Part shown: positions 1 to 7,683 of the stretch, piece by piece
Layout: every line of letters begins with the position of its first letter
Position numbering within the stretch: position 1 is the first letter of the stretch
Assembly (NCBI GenBank): GCA_947167315.1
Contig: CAMVHP010000003.1
Location: 1 to 48,387, forward strand
Source of the DNA: RGIG8782 sp017475895
GTDB lineage: Bacteria; Pseudomonadota; Alphaproteobacteria; Rickettsiales; UBA1997
Direction: 5' to 3'
Length of the DNA stretch: 48,387 nucleotides
The notes under the pieces: model-generated
The model's database searches: none
The model's input: the letters and a program-made list of their open reading frames with translations, nothing else
What the model was told of the DNA's origin: nothing
Position numbers and translations under genes: made by a program

Positions 1-2455
1 TTATATTATTTTTGCTGTCGTTGTTTTGGTTGTTTAGGTTTTTGATGAGTGAAGCACTTTCAAGTAGGGGGTTGGTGTTGAGTGGGTTTTGAGTGTTAAG
101 CTTCTCATTAATTATGTTGTTTGTATTTTCACCAGCGTTCATGTCTTTTTTACTGTCATTATCTATACTATCTAAAAGGTTGTCTATGTTTGATCTTTCT
201 CCTTTCCTTTTATTTTTTACTACATCAGTGAAACTGTTTTGTGCAGTAAAAAGATTGTCTATTTTTGGTGCATTTATGTTTGGTATATTCATGTTGTTAA
301 GGTTGTTGTTTGCCTCACCTTCATTGTTATTATTGTTTTTATATGGATTAACCATGCTGTCTTTAGGCTTATCGTTGTTTTCTTCTTTGTTGTTGTTCAC
401 TTTCTCTTCTGGATTATTGGTTAACATGTTTGTTAGCATGTTTTTATTCTTTATTTCTTCTTTTATTTCAATATTTTTAATTTCACTTTTATTTTCAGAA
501 AAGAAGCCACTGTCGTTATTTAAGTTTTCTGCGTTATTGTTATTTATTTCTGACATACTTATGTTGTTTAAGTTGTTGTTTGCCTCATCTTTATTGTTTT
601 CTTCTTTAGTGTTCACTTCTTTTTCTGGCTCATTGGTTAACTCTAATTTTTTTGGTGCATTATTATTGGAGAAACTAGAAAAGATGTTATTGTTGCCGGC
701 TATTTCTTTTTCTATTTTGATATTGTTAATATCCATTTCATTTTCAATGTCATCCTTTTTATTTTCTATGTTATTTCTTGATCTTGATTTTGATTTTGGT
801 AAAAAACTGGTAGACACGTCTTCAGTATTTCTTCCTTCTACGTTAGTAGGTACTTCAGTAAATATTCGGTTTTTGTCGTCATCTTCATCCGAATCTAGAA
901 ATATGTTACCTTTTGAACCAAGGATGTTTGTATTTTTGTTTGGTATGTTCACATTGTAATCAAGTTTAGCATTTCCATAAGTGTTTTTTGTGAACAATTT
1001 ACTGTTTATTTTTCGTACATATGGTTGTGCACTTTGTGTATATGTTTGTGTATTATATGGTTGTGTATTATATTTATATGCATCTGAGATATTTTCCTTG
1101 TCATCTTCTTCTGCTTCTTCCACTATTAAACCCATATTAATTAATTTATTATTTCCTCCTTTTATCTCGCTAAAGCTGTAGTATTTATTAAATTCATTAT
1201 GTTCACCAGATTGTGAGGCGAAGTTAAATCCAGGTTTTGCAAATACTTTTTTTCTATGGTATGGCGTAACTTGTGTAGTTTTTGTCTTTGTTGTTTCTAT
1301 TTTTTCACTATGTCGCCTTTTAATTTGTTTAAGTTCATCAATAATATTATAAGACTTACTATTCTGTATCTCTTTAGTATTTTTATTATTCTGTATTTTT
1401 TTAGTATTTTTGTGACTAAGTTTAGACATTTTTATATCAATGTTTACGATTCCACGTTCATCCGTATAAGTATAAGGTTTGCCCGCATAAGACTGACTGA
1501 GTTTATTGTTTTCAGACAATCCACGCTTGTTGTCAAGGAAGTCGCCGATTGGAATTTCCTTCGCTGATTCAGTGTTTTTGATCAATTCGGGCAGTGTCAT
1601 TTTTCTTTCACTTAACGGTGCATTGTGCTTGCCTTTTTTCTTGCCACCAATACTGTTGCTTTTTAGTAATTTTTTGTTGGTATTTTTTTGTTCAGACTTA
1701 AATATTTTTATATCATTCACTATATCATCCAGATTTTCGACACCAGTAAACGGAACCTCTCCATGTTTTTTGGCATCTGTTTTGTATGATTTTAATTCTT
1801 CCATTTGTTTATTCAGTGACTTTTCATTATTTGAATTATTTTCATTATCACTTATTTTTTTTTCATGCGGACCCCGAAAAAGACTTTTTTTTATTTCATT
1901 ATTAATTTTTTCTCTTTCTGATGTTGACGTTGGGATTAAGCCACGGTTGTAACTATCACCATCGTTTATTTTGTTTTTGATGGTTGTGGTACCTGTTCCA
2001 CTCTTTATATTCTCTATATTCTGATTATTCTGATCATTTATTTTTTTGCCTTCTATTTTCTCATCTTCTATCTTTTGATCTTCCTTAATTTCACTTTCCT
2101 TTCCCTTTTTGTTACCTTCTTTGTATTTACTTCTGATATTTTTTTTAAAACTATTTATATATACTTCAGGACCTTTGTTTGTCTCTTTTTTACTGCTATC
2201 ACTGTTTAATGCCTTTCGGCTACTACTATCTTCTTCAGTAAATTTCCCAATGTCTTCTTCCGGAAACTTTGCATTTTTTCGCCTCGGCATACGCATATCA
2301 TTTTTATTTTTGTTGGTAGCGTAAGCCTGACCGAAGAAAGAGTATTTATAGCCTGTAGGGTCGGTCTTGTTTACAACTGGATGACTCATACCTGCGAGTG
2401 ATACTGCTAAGCCTGCCAGTAATTTTAATATAAAATTGTTTCTTTTATTTACCAC
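1..2455 (-). CDS. Large Asn/Lys-rich secreted protein, N-terminal part (truncated by window edge)
   Basis: A single open frame of 818 codons on the minus strand reaches the left edge without a stop, so the C-terminus is outside the window. The proposed GTG start at 2455 gives a basic N-terminus (MVNKRNN), a hydrophobic stretch (LKLLAGLAVSLAG) and a possible signal peptidase I site after QAYA, so the product is probably exported. The rest is hydrophilic, very rich in N, K, E, D and S, with almost no cysteine and no recognised domain. Two degenerate repeats are visible: EANNNLNNI near 565-600 and EANNNLNNM near 297-330, each near a copy of NEPEKEV / NNPEEKV followed by KEENN. A good promoter sits just upstream and agrees with the start. 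Function unknown; a surface or secreted effector-like protein is an inference. Confidence is high that it is coding, low on role. Confidence 0.85.
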   Translation of the reverse strand, partial: MVNKRNNFILKLLAGLAVSLAGMSHPVVNKTDPTGYKYSFFGQAYATNKNKNDMRMPRRKNAKFPEEDIGKFTEEDSSSRKALNSDSSKKETNKGPEVYINSFKKNIRSKYKEGNKKGKESEIKEDQKIEDEKIEGKKINDQNNQNIENIKSGTGTTTIKNKINDGDSYNRGLIPTSTSEREKINNEIKKSLFRGPHEKKISDNENNSNNEKSLNKQMEELKSYKTDAKKHGEVPFTGVENLDDIVNDIKIFKSEQKNTNKKLLKSNSIGGKKKGKHNAPLSERKMTLPELIKNTESAKEIPIGDFLDNKRGLSENNKLSQSYAGKPYTYTDERGIVNIDIKMSKLSHKNTKKIQNNKNTKEIQNSKSYNIIDELKQIKRRHSEKIETTKTKTTQVTPYHRKKVFAKPGFNFASQSGEHNEFNKYYSFSEIKGGNNKLINMGLIVEEAEEDDKENISDAYKYNTQPYNTQTYTQSAQPYVRKINSKLFTKNTYGNAKLDYNVNIPNKNTNILGSKGNIFLDSDEDDDKNRIFTEVPTNVEGRNTEDVSTSFLPKSKSRSRNNIENKKDDIENEMDINNIKIEKEIAGNNNIFSSFSNNNAPKKLELTNEPEKEVNTKEENNKDEANNNLNNISMSEINNNNAENLNNDSGFFSENKSEIKNIEIKEEIKNKNMLTNMLTNNPEEKVNNNKEENNDKPKDSMVNPYKNNNNNEGEANNNLNNMNIPNINAPKIDNLFTAQNSFTDVVKNKRKGERSNIDNLLDSIDNDSKKDMNAGENTNNIINEKLNTQNPLNTNPLLESASLIKNLNNQNNDSKNNI

Positions 2456-2485
2456 TAGTTTATTTTTGTAGTTAGTACTGTAACA

Positions 2486-2514
2486 AGTATAACATATAAC
2501 TTATTTTGTATCAA
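2486..2514 (-). promoter_or_regulatory. Promoter of the Asn/Lys-rich secreted protein
   Basis: On the minus strand TTGATA (2514-2509) and TATACT (2491-2486) are separated by 17 bases, and TG precedes the -10 by one base (extended -10). The expected transcription start near 2479 leaves a leader of about 24 nt before the GTG at 2455. Confidence 0.6.
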
Positions 2515-2664
2515 AGAAATACACATATGTGGTAATATTGAAATATTGTGTATTATTTTAGTATTAATATGTAATATTAACAAAAATAACTGAATTTTAT
2601 AAATGTGTTATGATTTTAATTGCAGATTTACTAAAAATGTTATTGTGCATTGATGTATTTTTCA

Positions 2665-2695
2665 TTGACTTTTATAAAAAACATATCATCATAAT
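2665..2695 (+). promoter_or_regulatory. Possible rpsD promoter
   Basis: TTGACT (2665-2670) is followed after 19 bases by CATAAT (2690-2695); the spacing is long. A second, weaker candidate is TTGAAA (2538-2543) with TATTAA (2562-2567) at 18 bases. The leader carries a short inverted repeat CTCTA/TAGAG around 2701-2721. Tentative. Confidence 0.35.
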
Positions 2696-2744
2696 CCTAC
2701 CTCTACGCGGCAATTATAGAGTTAATAAGAATTATTTAATAAAT

Positions 2745-3359
2745 ATGACAAAAAGAATAAGTACCAAGAAAAAAGCAAGCAGATCGCTTAGTGCTAATCT
2801 GTGGGGAAGAGCAAATGATACATTTGCTAAGAGAAATTTTAGACCTGGACAACACGGTAATGCTTTAAAGAGAGAGACAGTTTATGGAACCCAGTTAAGA
2901 GCAAAACAGAAACTCAAAAAGTATTATGCTAATATTAACGAGACACAGTTTAAAAATCTGTTCCTGAAGGCTAAGTCAAAGAAGGGTGATACTGCTGAGA
3001 CATTTGTTGGTCTTTTGGAAAGAAGACTAGACACTGTTATATACAGAGCAAATTTTGTTCCGACCATGTATGCAGCTAGACAGGTGGTTGACCACAAACA
3101 TGTTTTGGTTAACGGAAAAACCGTAAATATACCATCATACTTAGTTAATCCAGAAGATGTTATCGAAATTAAAGAAGGAGCAAGAAAAATTGCTTTAATT
3201 TCTGATTCTGTAGCTAGAATGGAAAGAGAAGTTCCACCATATTTGACATTGGATAAAGATAATTTTTCTGTTAAGTTTAATGCTGTTCCAAAAATCGATG
3301 AAGTTCCATATCCAGTGGTTATGGATGTTAATCTGGTGGTGGAATTCTACTCAAGATAA
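2745..3359 (+). CDS. rpsD: 30S ribosomal protein S4
   Basis: Ribosomal protein S4, a primary 16S rRNA binder that nucleates assembly of the small subunit body; in many bacteria it also represses its own operon. The product is 204 residues, the usual length. The ATG at 2745 gives the expected beginning MTKRISTKKK, followed by NLWGRAND, the FRPGQHG motif and GTQLRAKQKLKKYY, all typical of S4. The S4 RNA-binding domain follows (ERRLDTVIYRANF, ARQVVDHKHVLVNGK). An in-frame GTG/TTG-type extension upstream to about 2610 exists but has no S4 similarity and is not used here. The gene stands alone, with a strong terminator after it, rather than in the rpsM-rpsK-rpsD-rpoA operon; a detached rpsD is usual in alphaproteobacteria. 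Confidence 0.97.
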   Translation: MTKRISTKKKASRSLSANLWGRANDTFAKRNFRPGQHGNALKRETVYGTQLRAKQKLKKYYANINETQFKNLFLKAKSKKGDTAETFVGLLERRLDTVIYRANFVPTMYAARQVVDHKHVLVNGKTVNIPSYLVNPEDVIEIKEGARKIALISDSVARMEREVPPYLTLDKDNFSVKFNAVPKIDEVPYPVVMDVNLVVEFYSR

Positions 3360-3382
3360 TCACGATATTATTTGGTTACTTT

Positions 3383-3411
3383 ACTGGCCCACTTTGTGGA
3401 CCAGTTTTTTT
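3383..3411 (+). terminator. Rho-independent terminator of rpsD
   Basis: A 10-bp stem with one mismatch, ACTGGCCCAC (3383-3392) with GTGGACCAGT (3396-3405), a TTT loop and a run of seven T's directly after, 24 bases past the rpsD stop. Confidence 0.9.
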
Positions 3412-3525
3412 ATTTTAATATAATATTATAAATGCAAATTTGTGACCTAAACAATAATATTAAAATATTTCTTTATTTTTAAAAAAATAAGTTTATTATA
3501 TGGTAAACAACAATCTGATTTTGAT

Positions 3526-3783
3526 ATGGAAAGAATGAGTTTTGATGAAGCCATGAGCAAATTGGAGGATATTCTAGATGACTTAGAGGCAAATAGTGAT
3601 AAAATGGATCCCGATGAAGTAGAAAAAAAGATAGAAGAAGCGGAAAAATTGAAAAGCTATTGCTCGGAATTGTTAAAAAAAGAAAAAAGGGAGCTCATTA
3701 AGACTGCTAAAGACAACAATATTCCTCTTGAAGAAATTGGTATTTCTGAGGACGAAGAGGAAGAAGAAGAGGAAGAAGAATAG
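3526..3783 (+). CDS. xseB: Exonuclease VII small subunit-like protein
   Basis: 85 residues. SFDEAMSKLEDILDDLE at residues 5-21 and EEAEKLKSYCSELLKKE further on match the two-helix layout of XseB, the small subunit that caps the XseA nuclease and is needed for exonuclease VII to degrade single-stranded DNA in the cytoplasm. Length is right for the family. Odd feature: the C-terminus ends in a nearly pure acidic run (about nine glutamates after SEDE), encoded by GAA/GAG repeats at 3754-3780. No xseA lies in the window. Start could be ATG 3526 or the in-frame ATG at 3535; the family begins just before SF(D/E)EA so both fit. trxA follows after 57 bases on the same strand. The call rests on pattern only; a generic coiled coil is the alternative. 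Confidence 0.7.
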   Translation: MERMSFDEAMSKLEDILDDLEANSDKMDPDEVEKKIEEAEKLKSYCSELLKKEKRELIKTAKDNNIPLEEIGISEDEEEEEEEEE

Positions 3784-3840
3784 CTCGGGTGTCTGCAGTA
3801 ATTGCTTTAAGTTTGTTACTATAAAGATGAAAGGTGTATT

Positions 3841-4152
3841 ATGAATAAAATTAGTAAGGATAATTTTAGGGACGTTATAGCGTCGAGCAAGCCTGTGGTG
3901 GTTGACTTCTGGGCACAATGGTGTAGCCCCTGTAGAATGTTGTCTCCGATCATGGATGAGCTGAGCGAAGAGATGAAGGATAAGGTGGATATATACAAGT
4001 GTGATGTGGACGAATTTCCGGATATAGCAGCAAGCTTTAACGTTAGAAGCATACCAACCTTAATATTGTTTAAAAATAGTGATATAGTTGATATATCCAC
4101 AGGTGCTGCCTCAAAAGCTACCGTTAAAGAGTGGATAGAATCAAAGATATAA
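3841..4152 (+). CDS. trxA: Thioredoxin
   Basis: A 103-residue thioredoxin, the general cytoplasmic disulfide reductant. The fold markers are present in order: VVVDFWAQWC strand, active site WCSPC, the KVDIYKCDVDEFPDIAASFNV segment (split by the usual loop), the cis-proline motif SIPT and a final amphipathic helix. The active site has Ser in place of the common Gly (WCGPC); WCSPC is tolerated but would shift the redox potential a little. There is a reasonable Shine-Dalgarno (GAAAGG about 7 bases before the ATG). It probably shares a transcript with the xseB-like gene upstream. The extra cysteine in YKCDVD is outside the active site. Confidence 0.95.
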   Translation: MNKISKDNFRDVIASSKPVVVDFWAQWCSPCRMLSPIMDELSEEMKDKVDIYKCDVDEFPDIAASFNVRSIPTLILFKNSDIVDISTGAASKATVKEWIESKI

Positions 4153-4229
4153 TTGTATATAGTAATGTTTAGTAATAATGGTGATGAATCTGTTGTTCAT
4201 TGCCATTTTTTATTTTTAAGTTTAAGTCA

Positions 4230-5297
4230 ATGTTTGATAAATTATTAAAATATTTTTGTACCAGTTCCATAAAAAGATCAAAAGGATATTGTAACATAGG
4301 AAGGCTGAATGTTGCCGTTAATAAATTAAAAAAATACCAAAAAAAGGTAAAGGGTGTAAAAAATAGATCTGATGTTAAGATTATATATAATATACAGCCA
4401 TATGAATATTATATAGAGCAGAATGTGGATTATTTAATTGGTCTTGTAAAAAAATGTTTTTACGATAATGATTATTCCATTAAAATAGGTGTGGAAATTG
4501 AATTTTATTTGACGAAAAGTAAAGCGATGGAGGAAAATTTTTTTTATGATAGAGTTATAAATTTTACTGAAGCAAATAACATAGATATTCTGGGTATTGA
4601 AAAAGAAAGAGGAATTGGACAATTTGAAATACAACTTAAACCATATGGTGATATTGATAAGTTAGTTACGGATTATAATAAACTAAAATCTTTTTTAATT
4701 GACGATTTCAACGCTAATTTTGATGATATGCCATTTATGAATGATGCCGGCAGTTCACTGCAAATTAATATTAGTTTATTTGATAAAAATAATAATAATT
4801 TGTTCGCTAAAGATGGTGATTGTGAGAGTGATATTTTGCGTAGTGCTGTGGCGGGATTAATGAAAACTACAAATATGTTTTTATCGTTTTATTTGGCAAA
4901 AAATAAAAGTATGATAAGATATAACAGAATTATAAACAATAATTTGTATAACAGCGGTAAAATTCCAGCCCCAACCTGCATAAATTGGGGAATAAACAAT
5001 AGAACCTGTAGCATCAGAATACCGGTGGCAAAAAATTTTGGTGATGTGGATAAATATATTTCTGAAAGCAAAAACAATAGAAGGATAGAGTTTAGAGTTC
5101 CTTCTTCGGATAGTGATATAAAGCTTGTTCTATATTGTGTATTAAATTCCATTATGTTTGGCATAAAAAATAATTTAGTACCGATGGAACCCACATACAA
5201 CAACACTCTTCTGGATCACGATAAATATGAGAAAATACAGATAAAACAATACAAGTTTAGCAGCTACTATAAAATATTGAAAACTATACTAAACTAA
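4230..5297 (+). CDS. Divergent glutamine-synthetase-fold ligase lacking the metal/ATP His pair
   Basis: 355 residues from the ATG at 4230 (a TTG ten codons earlier is possible). The catalytic barrel of the glutamine synthetase superfamily is recognisable in order: GVEIEF (about 87-92, the two metal glutamates), RGIGQFEIQL (about 127-136), GSSLQINIS (174-182), WGINNRTCSIRIP (253-265) and RRIEFRVPSSDSD (284-296). Two features set it apart. It is about 110 residues shorter than type I enzymes, so the N-terminal beta-grasp part is reduced or missing. And the usual H-x-H of GS(G/S)MHxHxS is Q-I-N, although the other acidic and arginine positions are kept. It may make a gamma-glutamyl amide other than glutamine, or be inactive. 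It ends 4 bases inside dnaA, which converges on it. Family call fairly sure; substrate unknown. Confidence 0.75.
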   Translation: MFDKLLKYFCTSSIKRSKGYCNIGRLNVAVNKLKKYQKKVKGVKNRSDVKIIYNIQPYEYYIEQNVDYLIGLVKKCFYDNDYSIKIGVEIEFYLTKSKAMEENFFYDRVINFTEANNIDILGIEKERGIGQFEIQLKPYGDIDKLVTDYNKLKSFLIDDFNANFDDMPFMNDAGSSLQINISLFDKNNNNLFAKDGDCESDILRSAVAGLMKTTNMFLSFYLAKNKSMIRYNRIINNNLYNSGKIPAPTCINWGINNRTCSIRIPVAKNFGDVDKYISESKNNRRIEFRVPSSDSDIKLVLYCVLNSIMFGIKNNLVPMEPTYNNTLLDHDKYEKIQIKQYKFSSYYKILKTILN

Positions 5298-6715
5298 AAC
5301 AATCCTCTAATGTTATTGATATTTAATGCTAATTCGGCATCCTGTTGCAGGTTGTCATTTATTTTATTTACAGCATACACAACAGTTGCGTGATTTTTGC
5401 AGTTAAAGGCCTTCGCTACGTCAGGAAAACTCTTTTCGGTTAATTTTCTACATAGGTACATTGCTATATGTCTTGGCATAACAAGTTCCTTTATTCTTTT
5501 GCTGGATTTCAAGTCGGTTATTGATATTTTAAAGTAATCGGCAACTTTTTTCTGTATGGTGTCAAATGTAACAATTTTTTGATTATCAACTATATTGTCG
5601 TGCAATATGTTATTTACATCGTCTTTAGTTATTGTCATGTTCATAACATTTTGATTCAGTTGTAATCTTTTCAAACAACCTTCAATTTCTCTACCATTTG
5701 ATATTATTTTTTCCGCTATGTATTCCATTAGTTTTTCGTCCAGATTTAACTGCAATTTCTGACATTTGTTTTTAACTATGTCCAGCCTCAATTTGTAGTC
5801 TGGTTCCTTTATGTCCACCACCAAACCACCATTTATTCTAGACTTTAATTTTTCATCCAACTCAATCAAGTTAATGGGGGATTTATCACACGCCAGTACC
5901 ACCTGTTTATTTTCGCTAACTAATGTTTCAAAAGTATATAAAAATTCCTTTTGAGTTTTATCTTTACCAACTATAAACTGTATGTCATCTATTATCAGTA
6001 TGTCGATGTTTCTCAATCTATTCTTAAATGTATTTATATCTTGTTCCTGTAGAGATTGAACAAACAAAAACATAAACTTTTCCGCAGATAAATAAACAAC
6101 CCGTTTATTTGGTTGTGTTTCTTTTATTTTCCATGCTATTGATTGACACAAATGTGTTTTACCAAGTCCTACACCACCGTACATAAAAAGCGGATTAGTG
6201 TTTTGATTTATCTTATCGCTGGTTGCTATGTTTTTTGCTACATGATAAGCCAACCTATTACTGTCTCCCACAACATAGTTTTCAAATGTATAATTTTCAT
6301 TTAACTGTATTCCTATATTATGTAGATTGTTATTTTGTGATATACTTTTGACATTATCTGTATTACTGTCACTTGATTCTTCATTACTTTTACTTCTATC
6401 AACTACTATTTGAAAAGATACTAGCTTTGTGAAGGTTTCCAACAATACCTGTTTTATACCCTTTTTAATACAAATCTTTTCGCCATCAATATTTCTAAAT
6501 TTACCATCAAAATACTCTCTTAATATCCAGTCTCTTATGAATGCTGTTGGTACGGACATTGTTATTTCAAACTCTGTCAACGATACCAAATCTAAGTTGC
6601 TTATCCATACATTATAAATGTCTCTTCCAAACTCGTTGTATAGATCGCCACAAACCTTATTCCATTTTTGTGTCTGTTCTTGTGTACTGCATTCATTTGT
6701 GTTTGTAGCTGACAT
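5294..6715 (-). CDS. dnaA: Chromosomal replication initiator DnaA
   Basis: DnaA opens the replication origin and loads the helicase. The 473 residues show all four parts: an N-terminal oligomerisation domain (WNKVCGDLYNEFGRDIYNVWI), a variable Ser/Asn linker (about 107-140), the AAA+ core with Walker A GGVGLGKTH (180-188) and Walker B ILIIDDIQF (239-247), and the DNA-binding C-terminus with PRHIAMYLCRKLT and the signature NHATVVYAVNKI. The signature has CKNHAT rather than the more usual GGRDHT, so box preference could differ slightly. Start ATG at 6715; an AGGA lies directly against it, too close to be a normal Shine-Dalgarno. A possible promoter lies at 6742-6769. The gene is alone, flanked by a convergent gene downstream and the divergent upp upstream; dnaN is not next to it. 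Confidence 0.97.
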   Translation of the reverse strand: MSATNTNECSTQEQTQKWNKVCGDLYNEFGRDIYNVWISNLDLVSLTEFEITMSVPTAFIRDWILREYFDGKFRNIDGEKICIKKGIKQVLLETFTKLVSFQIVVDRSKSNEESSDSNTDNVKSISQNNNLHNIGIQLNENYTFENYVVGDSNRLAYHVAKNIATSDKINQNTNPLFMYGGVGLGKTHLCQSIAWKIKETQPNKRVVYLSAEKFMFLFVQSLQEQDINTFKNRLRNIDILIIDDIQFIVGKDKTQKEFLYTFETLVSENKQVVLACDKSPINLIELDEKLKSRINGGLVVDIKEPDYKLRLDIVKNKCQKLQLNLDEKLMEYIAEKIISNGREIEGCLKRLQLNQNVMNMTITKDDVNNILHDNIVDNQKIVTFDTIQKKVADYFKISITDLKSSKRIKELVMPRHIAMYLCRKLTEKSFPDVAKAFNCKNHATVVYAVNKINDNLQQDAELALNINNIRGLF

Positions 6716-6741
6716 TCCTACATGATTTATTTTCTTATCCT

Positions 6742-6769
6742 ATGATAGAAACACGTTTCGAATAGTAAA
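6742..6769 (-). promoter_or_regulatory. Possible dnaA promoter
   Basis: Minus-strand TTTACT (6769-6764) and TATCAT (6747-6742) with a 16-base spacer, 27 bases before the dnaA start. Moderate match only. Confidence 0.4.
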
Positions 6770-6870
6770 GTATCTTTTTTTTAATTTTTTTTAATTTTTT
6801 CTATTGACAACGTTTTTTGCTTATTTATCAATGATATTTAAAAAGCCTTGATTTTATTGATTAAAATGGA

Positions 6871-6879
6871 TGTGAATTA
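6871..6879 (-). promoter_or_regulatory. Single DnaA-box-like site in the dnaA-upp intergenic region
   Basis: The 299-base gap 6716-7014 between divergent dnaA and upp is AT-rich. It holds one near-match (8 of 9) to the DnaA box, TAATTCACA read on the minus strand, and next to it two imperfect direct repeats ATTGCAATTC / ATTGTAATTTC (about 6879-6900). One box does not make an origin; autoregulation of dnaA is a possible use. Confidence 0.25.
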
Positions 6880-6966
6880 TTGCAATTCATTGTAATTTCA
6901 ATGGTAAATTTTTTCAACTAATTTTTTATGAAATTGTTTAAAAATGGTTTGCGAAAATTTTTTCAC

Positions 6967-6994
6967 TTGACAATTAAACCACCAATAATAGTAT
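6967..6994 (+). promoter_or_regulatory. Promoter of upp-prs
   Basis: Consensus -35 TTGACA (6967-6972), 16-base spacer, TAGTAT (6989-6994). Expected transcription start about 7001, a short leader before the upp ATG at 7015. A second TTGACA at 6804-6809 has a poorer -10 (TATCAA) and would give a long leader. Confidence 0.6.
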
Positions 6995-7014
6995 GAAGAA
7001 AAATCCCTATCAAA

Positions 7015-7665
7015 ATGGTTCAAAGAAATACAATCATACTAAACGAGCCGATAGTTGCTCACCATTTATCCATTATAAGAGATAAAAACACGGACATGGT
7101 AAACTGTTCTGTTAAAGTTTTAAGTGATGCTTTATCTCTGAGAGCAATGGATAATTTACCGCTGATGGATGTTGAAATTGAAACACCAGTGGCAAAAACA
7201 AAAGCAAAGAGAATTAATAGCAATATAGATATATTTATTGTGCCAATTCTCCGTGCTGGACTGGGTATAGCAGAACATTTATTTCGTATAATTCCGTCCG
7301 CTAAGGTGCAACATTTAGGCATGTATAGAGATGAAAAAACACTAAAACCTGTGTGGTATTACAATAAACTACCAAAAACTTTTAGACGACCGGATAATAC
7401 AATTGTTTACATTTGTGATCCGATGTTAGCTACCGGTGGTTCCATAATTGAAGCAATAAAGCTTTACACCGAAAGAGGTGTTCCGCAGAAAAATATTACA
7501 TTAATAAATTTAATATGTTCACAACAGGGTATAGATAAAGTTTATTCTTTATTTCCTGACGTTAGAATTGTAACCTGTGCCGTTGATGAGAAATTAAATG
7601 AAAAGGGTTATATAGTTCCAGGGTTGGGGGATGCTGGAGATAGAATATTCAATACGATTTATTAG
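7015..7665 (+). CDS. upp: Uracil phosphoribosyltransferase
   Basis: Converts uracil and PRPP to UMP (pyrimidine salvage), cytoplasmic. 216 residues, slightly longer than the usual 208-210. Diagnostic motifs: the N-terminal IRDKNT segment, VPILRAGLGI, the MYRDEKTLKP strand-loop, the PRPP-binding loop YICDPMLATGGSI and the C-terminal uracil-binding YIVPGLGDAGDR. All key parts look intact. A good promoter is present and prs starts 18 bases downstream, so one transcript would supply both the enzyme and its co-substrate PRPP. That pairing suggests dependence on salvaged uracil from host or community. Confidence 0.97.
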   Translation: MVQRNTIILNEPIVAHHLSIIRDKNTDMVNCSVKVLSDALSLRAMDNLPLMDVEIETPVAKTKAKRINSNIDIFIVPILRAGLGIAEHLFRIIPSAKVQHLGMYRDEKTLKPVWYYNKLPKTFRRPDNTIVYICDPMLATGGSIIEAIKLYTERGVPQKNITLINLICSQQGIDKVYSLFPDVRIVTCAVDEKLNEKGYIVPGLGDAGDRIFNTIY

Positions 7666-7683
7666 ATCATAATTAATAATCAG

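Noticed and set aside
93..2324. Several plus-strand frames (for example 93-959, 1256-1567, 1506-1952) rich in Phe, Leu and Ser
   Set aside because: They are mirror images of the long minus-strand Asn/Lys-rich gene; AAT/AAA/GAA codons read backwards give Leu/Phe/Ser-rich pseudo-membrane proteins. They have no promoters or motifs.
6781..6794. CtrA-type site TTAA-N7-TTAA
   Set aside because: The spacer is 6 bases of pure T, not 7; easily chance in such AT-rich DNA.
6716..7014. Chromosomal replication origin next to dnaA
   Set aside because: Only one imperfect DnaA box was found, no cluster, and the flanking genes are not typical origin neighbours.
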